Assembly (NCBI GenBank): GCA_045656345.1
Contig: JAZOQZ010000056.1
Span: forward strand, 1-33,237
Length of the DNA stretch: 33,237 nucleotides
Direction of reading: 5' to 3'
DNA from: SIG452 sp045656345
GTDB taxonomy: Bacteria > Bacillota > Clostridia > UMGS1840
How positions within the stretch are numbered: position 1 is the first letter of the stretch; every line of letters begins with the position of its first letter. The translations under genes and the position numbers were made by a program. The notes under the pieces are model-generated. The model saw only the letters and a program-made list of their open reading frames with translations, did no database searches and was not told where the DNA came from. Below are positions 31,033 to 33,237 of the stretch, piece after piece.

Positions 31033-31076
31033 GAATTGCACAGATTCCACACAGAAAAAAGCGTGGTAAAAAATGA
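30936..31076 (+). CDS. Trp-rich cationic peptide, overlapping gene
   Basis: 46 residues with AAAGGAACC 5 bases before the ATG. The N-terminus MLKKFWVWFWWGKPKKK is amphipathic, five Trp/Phe-rich residues between Lys clusters, followed by a long Lys/Arg/Gln-rich tail. It overlaps the membrane protein gene by 97 bp in a different frame and the next gene by ATGA. Composition resembles membrane-active peptides; a lysis or membrane-disturbing role is possible. Confidence 0.55.
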   Translation: MLKKFWVWFWWGKPKKKTPLQKKQERQFQKQVRIAQIPHRKKRGKK

Positions 31077-31246
31077 AACAAGGGGACAAAGTTATTTTTT
31101 ATACGGAATCCGTTGTAAAGGGTAAAACCTATACACGTCAGTACAGTGGGGTACTGATCCGATTTGACAATCTAATTTGCGAGGTTGTGCCAGATGGGAA
31201 AACAAAAACCATCGTATTGCCTCGCACACAAGTAAGAGAGGCATAA
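31073..31246 (+). CDS. Small beta-barrel-like protein
   Basis: 57 residues starting in the stop of the previous gene (ATGA). The pattern GDKVIFYTES ... YSGVLIRFDNLICEVV suggests a small SH3/KOW-like barrel of five strands. No known family; might bind RNA or a protein partner. Confidence 0.65.
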   Translation: MKQGDKVIFYTESVVKGKTYTRQYSGVLIRFDNLICEVVPDGKTKTIVLPRTQVREA

Positions 31247-31247
31247 A

Positions 31248-31934
31248 ATGATACCAAATTTTCACTATAACGTAAAGCAGCATCTGTTTGATCCTGCTAA
31301 TCCATATGAATACCAAACAAATCCAGAGTGGCTTGATATGCGTGCGGACAGATTTACCGCATCGCACGCAGACGAATTGTTAGTCAGCGGCAAGGACAAA
31401 GACGGACTTGGCAAGACGATCAAGGGACTGATAAACAATCGTGTGATGCAGCGATTGACAGGTTGGATTGACGACAGTGCTGTTTCTTGGCAGGAAAAAG
31501 AGGCGGTACGTCGTGGAATAATCTACGAGGACGAGGCACGCAAATGGTATGAACGTCAAACAGGATTGAAAGTTGTTGAGTGCGGTTTTGTTGAACGTGG
31601 GGAATATATCGGGTGTTCGCCAGATGGTCTTGTGCCAGAACAAAAGCGTATGATCCAAATCAAAATACCGATGCCAGTCAATTTCATAAATATGCTGCAT
31701 AGTGAGGCAAAAGAATACACCACGCAGTGTGAAATGGAATTGTTTGTCTGCGATTATGAGCAGAACGATCTGGTCGTTTATTCGCCAGAATTGGGTGTTG
31801 GTAGAATTTTCCCAATAAAACGCAACAAAGATACAGATGCGAAAATTTTATCAAAGATGCGTGCTGCTGCACAATACCGTGATAAAACAATACAAATGAT
31901 TTCCAACGTAATACAGGAGGGCATAAATGGTTAG
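31248..31934 (+). CDS. YqaJ/lambda-Exo-type recombination nuclease
   Basis: 228 residues. The features of the YqaJ-like PD-(D/E)xK exonucleases appear in order: NPEWLDMR (25-32), the helix RRGIIYEDEARKWYE (88-102) with E94, IGCSPDGLV (121-129) with D126, and IQIKIP (136-141) with K139. It would degrade one strand of double-stranded DNA ends and feed phage recombination. The residue two before the catalytic Lys is Gln137 where lambda Exo has Glu, which is rare. No annealing protein partner is recognised next to it. Confidence 0.75.
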   Translation: MIPNFHYNVKQHLFDPANPYEYQTNPEWLDMRADRFTASHADELLVSGKDKDGLGKTIKGLINNRVMQRLTGWIDDSAVSWQEKEAVRRGIIYEDEARKWYERQTGLKVVECGFVERGEYIGCSPDGLVPEQKRMIQIKIPMPVNFINMLHSEAKEYTTQCEMELFVCDYEQNDLVVYSPELGVGRIFPIKRNKDTDAKILSKMRAAAQYRDKTIQMISNVIQEGING

Positions 31935-32178
31935 AAAATTCACATTGTCAAAAGATATAATTGAGGCGTACGAATTTACGCAGGAACTTTCCAGAAAGCA
32001 CGAGGGCAAAAATTTCCGCTGCCCAACCTGCGATGTAAACCGTATTGCCAAGGCAAAAATCTGTAAGGAAGAGTGGAACCATACAGGTTGCAAATGCACA
32101 ATGGAATATTTAGAGGCAACAGGTCAAAAAGCAGCGTTTGAATATGAAAAAATAAAACGCTTGCCTGGAACCCGATAA
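31927..32178 (+). CDS. Zinc-ribbon protein next to the exonuclease
   Basis: 83 residues. CPTC (32-35) and CKC (55-57, with C46 and a His nearby) form a probable zinc ribbon; a helical C-terminus follows. It starts 8 bp before the end of the exonuclease gene behind AGGAGG. The -35 box of the downstream promoter lies within its last codons. It may be a nuclease partner, but no family is recognised. Confidence 0.65.
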   Translation: MVRKFTLSKDIIEAYEFTQELSRKHEGKNFRCPTCDVNRIAKAKICKEEWNHTGCKCTMEYLEATGQKAAFEYEKIKRLPGTR

Positions 32179-32189
32179 TATGATATAAT
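32161..32189 (+). promoter_or_regulatory. Promoter of a candidate small RNA
   Basis: TTGCCT (32161-32166) and TATAAT (32184-32189) with a 17-bp spacer and an extended -10 (TGATATAAT). The nearest downstream sequence on this strand is only a terminator, so the product would be a short RNA. Confidence 0.6.
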
Positions 32190-32195
32190 AGGCAC

Positions 32196-32270
32196 GCCTT
32201 TGGTTTAATTACCGTTGTGTCGTGCTTTCCCCATCTGATACGTCCAGATGGGGATTTTAATTATAATTTT
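32196..32270 (+). ncRNA. Candidate small RNA of about 70 bases
   Basis: The expected start about 7 bases after the -10 box and the T-run after the hairpin at 32228-32254 define an RNA of about 60-75 bases with a single-stranded 5' part of about 30 bases (for example GGTTTAATTACCGTTG) and a stable terminator stem. No reading frame with a ribosome-binding site is inside. Target unknown. Confidence 0.45.
32228..32254 (+). terminator. Terminator of the right arm
   Basis: TCCCCATCTG (32228-32237) pairs with CAGATGGGGA (32245-32254), a 10-bp stem with a 7-base loop, followed by TTTTAATTATAATTTTTT. It ends the plus-strand genes and the small RNA before the oppositely oriented recombinase gene. Confidence 0.85.
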
Positions 32271-32281
32271 TTGCGATTTAT

Positions 32282-32377
32282 TATAAACAAAATTTTTGTT
32301 TATATTTTATTATAATCTACTTAAATAGCATATATTTGAATACAATCTGTCAAATATAAACGGTTTTTACGTTTATA
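32282..32377. repeat. AT-rich cluster of three inverted repeats
   Basis: TATAAACAAAA (32282-32292) and TTTTGTTTATA (32294-32304) make a near-continuous palindrome. TATATTTGA (32331-32339) and TCAAATATA (32350-32358) make a second. TATAAACG (32355-32362) and CGTTTATA (32370-32377) make a third that overlaps the second. The first and third share the half-site TATAAAC. Placed between the right-arm terminator and the end of the recombinase gene, they may be binding sites for the recombinase, an enhancer, or terminators of the recombinase mRNA. Confidence 0.7.
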
Positions 32378-32400
32378 ATGTGATCAACCTTGTTATCAAG

Positions 32401-33015
32401 TTAGTGAGCAAGTTGAAAAAAATCCGCATAGCGGGCAATATATCTGCGTAATGTTTTGTCTGTGCAGTGAACCCTGCGTGCTATCTTTGCCTTTGCCCAC
32501 CCCTTGCGGTACCATCGGGCAATCTTGTCCCTGTGTGGATCCAGTTTGTGATTCTTTGTTTTTGAACCGTAGGGGCGACCAAGTTTTACGCCCATTTTTT
32601 TTCGCAGTGCCAGTGCCTCTTTGGTGCGTTGGGAAATCATATCACGTTCAATTTCTGCTGCCATACCAAACGCAAAAGCAATTACTTTGCTTTGGATTGT
32701 TTCGTCCAGGGCATAGCCGTCTTTTACAGAATACACCTTTACGCCCTTGTTTAACAATTCCTCCAAGATGCGAAAAAGCATAAATAAACGCCTGCCCAGG
32801 CGTGATAATTCACTGATAATCAGTGTGTCCCCAGGTTTGATGCGTTTGAGCAACCGCCCCAACCTGCGTTCGTTTGGATCTTTGGTGCCGCTGATGTGAT
32901 CCACGACATATTTGTCTATACAAAGACCAAGTTGTTTTGCCTTATCGTCAACGCCTAGACGTTGATTTTGTTCGTCTTGTTCTGCGGTACTGACCCGCAA
33001 ATACGCATATACCAT
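32401..33015 (-). CDS. Serine recombinase of the DNA-invertase type
   Basis: 204 residues, the size of Gin/Hin/Pin-type invertases. The catalytic Ser is S9 in YLRVST, with R7, and the catalytic Arg region is ISELSRLGRR (67-76). A long E helix (AEIERDMISQRTKEAL, about 120-135) and a C-terminal helix-turn-helix (about 160-196) follow. It probably inverts a tail-fibre segment at gix-like sites, one of which lies 70 bp upstream of the gene. The start has AAAGGAG and its promoter points away from the fibre cassette, a common arrangement in such switches. Confidence 0.85.
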   Translation of the reverse strand: MVYAYLRVSTAEQDEQNQRLGVDDKAKQLGLCIDKYVVDHISGTKDPNERRLGRLLKRIKPGDTLIISELSRLGRRLFMLFRILEELLNKGVKVYSVKDGYALDETIQSKVIAFAFGMAAEIERDMISQRTKEALALRKKMGVKLGRPYGSKTKNHKLDPHRDKIARWYRKGWAKAKIARRVHCTDKTLRRYIARYADFFQLAH

Positions 33016-33045
33016 ATTTACTCCTTTGGTTTGTGCTGTCTATAC

Positions 33046-33073
33046 ACTATAAATACAAAAACTGATTCGTCAA
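33046..33073 (-). promoter_or_regulatory. Promoter of the recombinase gene
   Basis: On the minus strand TTGACG (33068-33073) and TATAGT (33046-33051) are 16 bp apart, 31 bp upstream of the recombinase ATG, with AAAGGAG between them. Confidence 0.65.
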
Positions 33074-33084
33074 GAGAGATTATG

Positions 33085-33110
33085 TTCCTATAAAATGAAC
33101 TTTTAACCTG
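33085..33110. other. gix-like inversion crossover site
   Basis: TTCCTATAAAAT-GA-ACTTTTAACCTG can be read as a 26-bp site. Compared with the Gin gix site as I recall it (left half TTCCTGTAAACC, right half in reverse TTATCCAAAACC, central GA), positions 1-5 and 7-10 of the left half and the AAAA of the right half agree, and the central dinucleotide is GA. It lies exactly where the open tail-fibre frame begins, and next to the invertase promoter. A second copy would be expected beyond the right edge. Confidence 0.5.
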
Positions 33111-33237
33111 CCCGATGCAACAGGGCGTGTTTTGCAGGGGGGAACAACACCTACATATCTTGATGCAGGATTGCCAGATATATACGCAAGATGGGACAAT
33201 GCTTTTTCTACCGATTATCAAGCACTATCTTATGGTG
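33099..33237 (+). pseudogene. Start-less tail-fibre C-terminal cassette (partial)
   Basis: From 33099 to the window end, 46 codons are open with no start, in the frame directly after a TGA (33096-33098). The protein reads FNLPDATGRVLQGG (2-15) and LDAGLPDIYARWDNAF (21-36). The LPD-x-x-GRV-x-Q-G and AGLPDI elements are typical of C-terminal regions of phage tail fibres. The frame begins at the centre of the gix-like site, so it is likely a silent alternative 3' end, which would be read only after inversion joins it to an expressed fibre N-terminus. Confidence 0.6.

Noticed and set aside
32271..32400. XerCD dif or integrase attachment site
   Set aside because: Inverted repeats are present, but they do not match the 11-6-11 dif pattern and no tyrosine integrase is in the window.

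Overview
The window is most of a double-stranded DNA phage genome with podovirus (T7-like) virion architecture. It has a gp8-type head-tail connector, scaffold, capsid, tail tubular proteins A and B, four internal-virion-type proteins and a T7-type tail-fibre N-terminus. I see no phage RNA polymerase, DNA polymerase or primase-helicase here, so it probably relies on host polymerases, and it is not a classical T7-group phage. A GapR/DUF2312-like protein at 30568-30798, a family known from Alphaproteobacteria and their phages, suggests an alphaproteobacterial host. That is inference; a Gram-negative host is the safer statement. No endolysin and no convincing small terminase were recognised.

Layout. 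(1) 1-7499, plus strand: a left arm of about 22 small tightly packed genes, mostly unknown. Recognisable are a NinG-like protein, a MazG-like NTP pyrophosphohydrolase, an HTH protein and several zinc-ribbon proteins. It starts from a sigma70-type promoter at 264-293 and ends at a shared hairpin terminator at 7489-7508. (2) 7511-26665, minus strand: one long virion operon read right to left. The order is capsid, tail tube A, tail tube B, four internal virion proteins, a small gene, tail-fibre adapter, large terminase, portal, small gene, scaffold and two small genes. (3) 26666-27455: a divergent control and probable replication region with a structured capsid leader, an array of 10-bp-phased GTATACA repeats, and GC-rich repeats flanking an AT-rich stretch. 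(4) 27456-29970, plus strand: replisome-organizer-like protein, helicase-loader-like protein and small accessory genes. (5) 29987-30567: a promoter followed by about 550 bp without a credible gene, holding a pseudoknot-forming RNA and several tRNA-like units. (6) 30568-32178, plus strand: GapR-like protein, a membrane protein with an overlapping Trp-rich peptide gene, a YqaJ-type exonuclease and small genes. (7) 32179-33237: a candidate small RNA, an AT-rich cluster of inverted repeats, a serine recombinase of the DNA-invertase type on the minus strand, a gix-like crossover site, and the start of a promoterless tail-fibre cassette running off the right edge.

Most noteworthy: the RNA locus, including a tRNA-like RNA whose anticodon loop is replaced by a GNRA tetraloop; the left arm's complete lack of GATC up to 6068 together with 12 same-strand copies of CGATGGAC in all reading frames; the shared GTATACA sites linking origin region and two promoters; and the invertase / gix-like site / silent fibre cassette, which looks like a host-range switch acting with the short tail-fibre adapter. 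All structure and motif statements were made by eye without computation.
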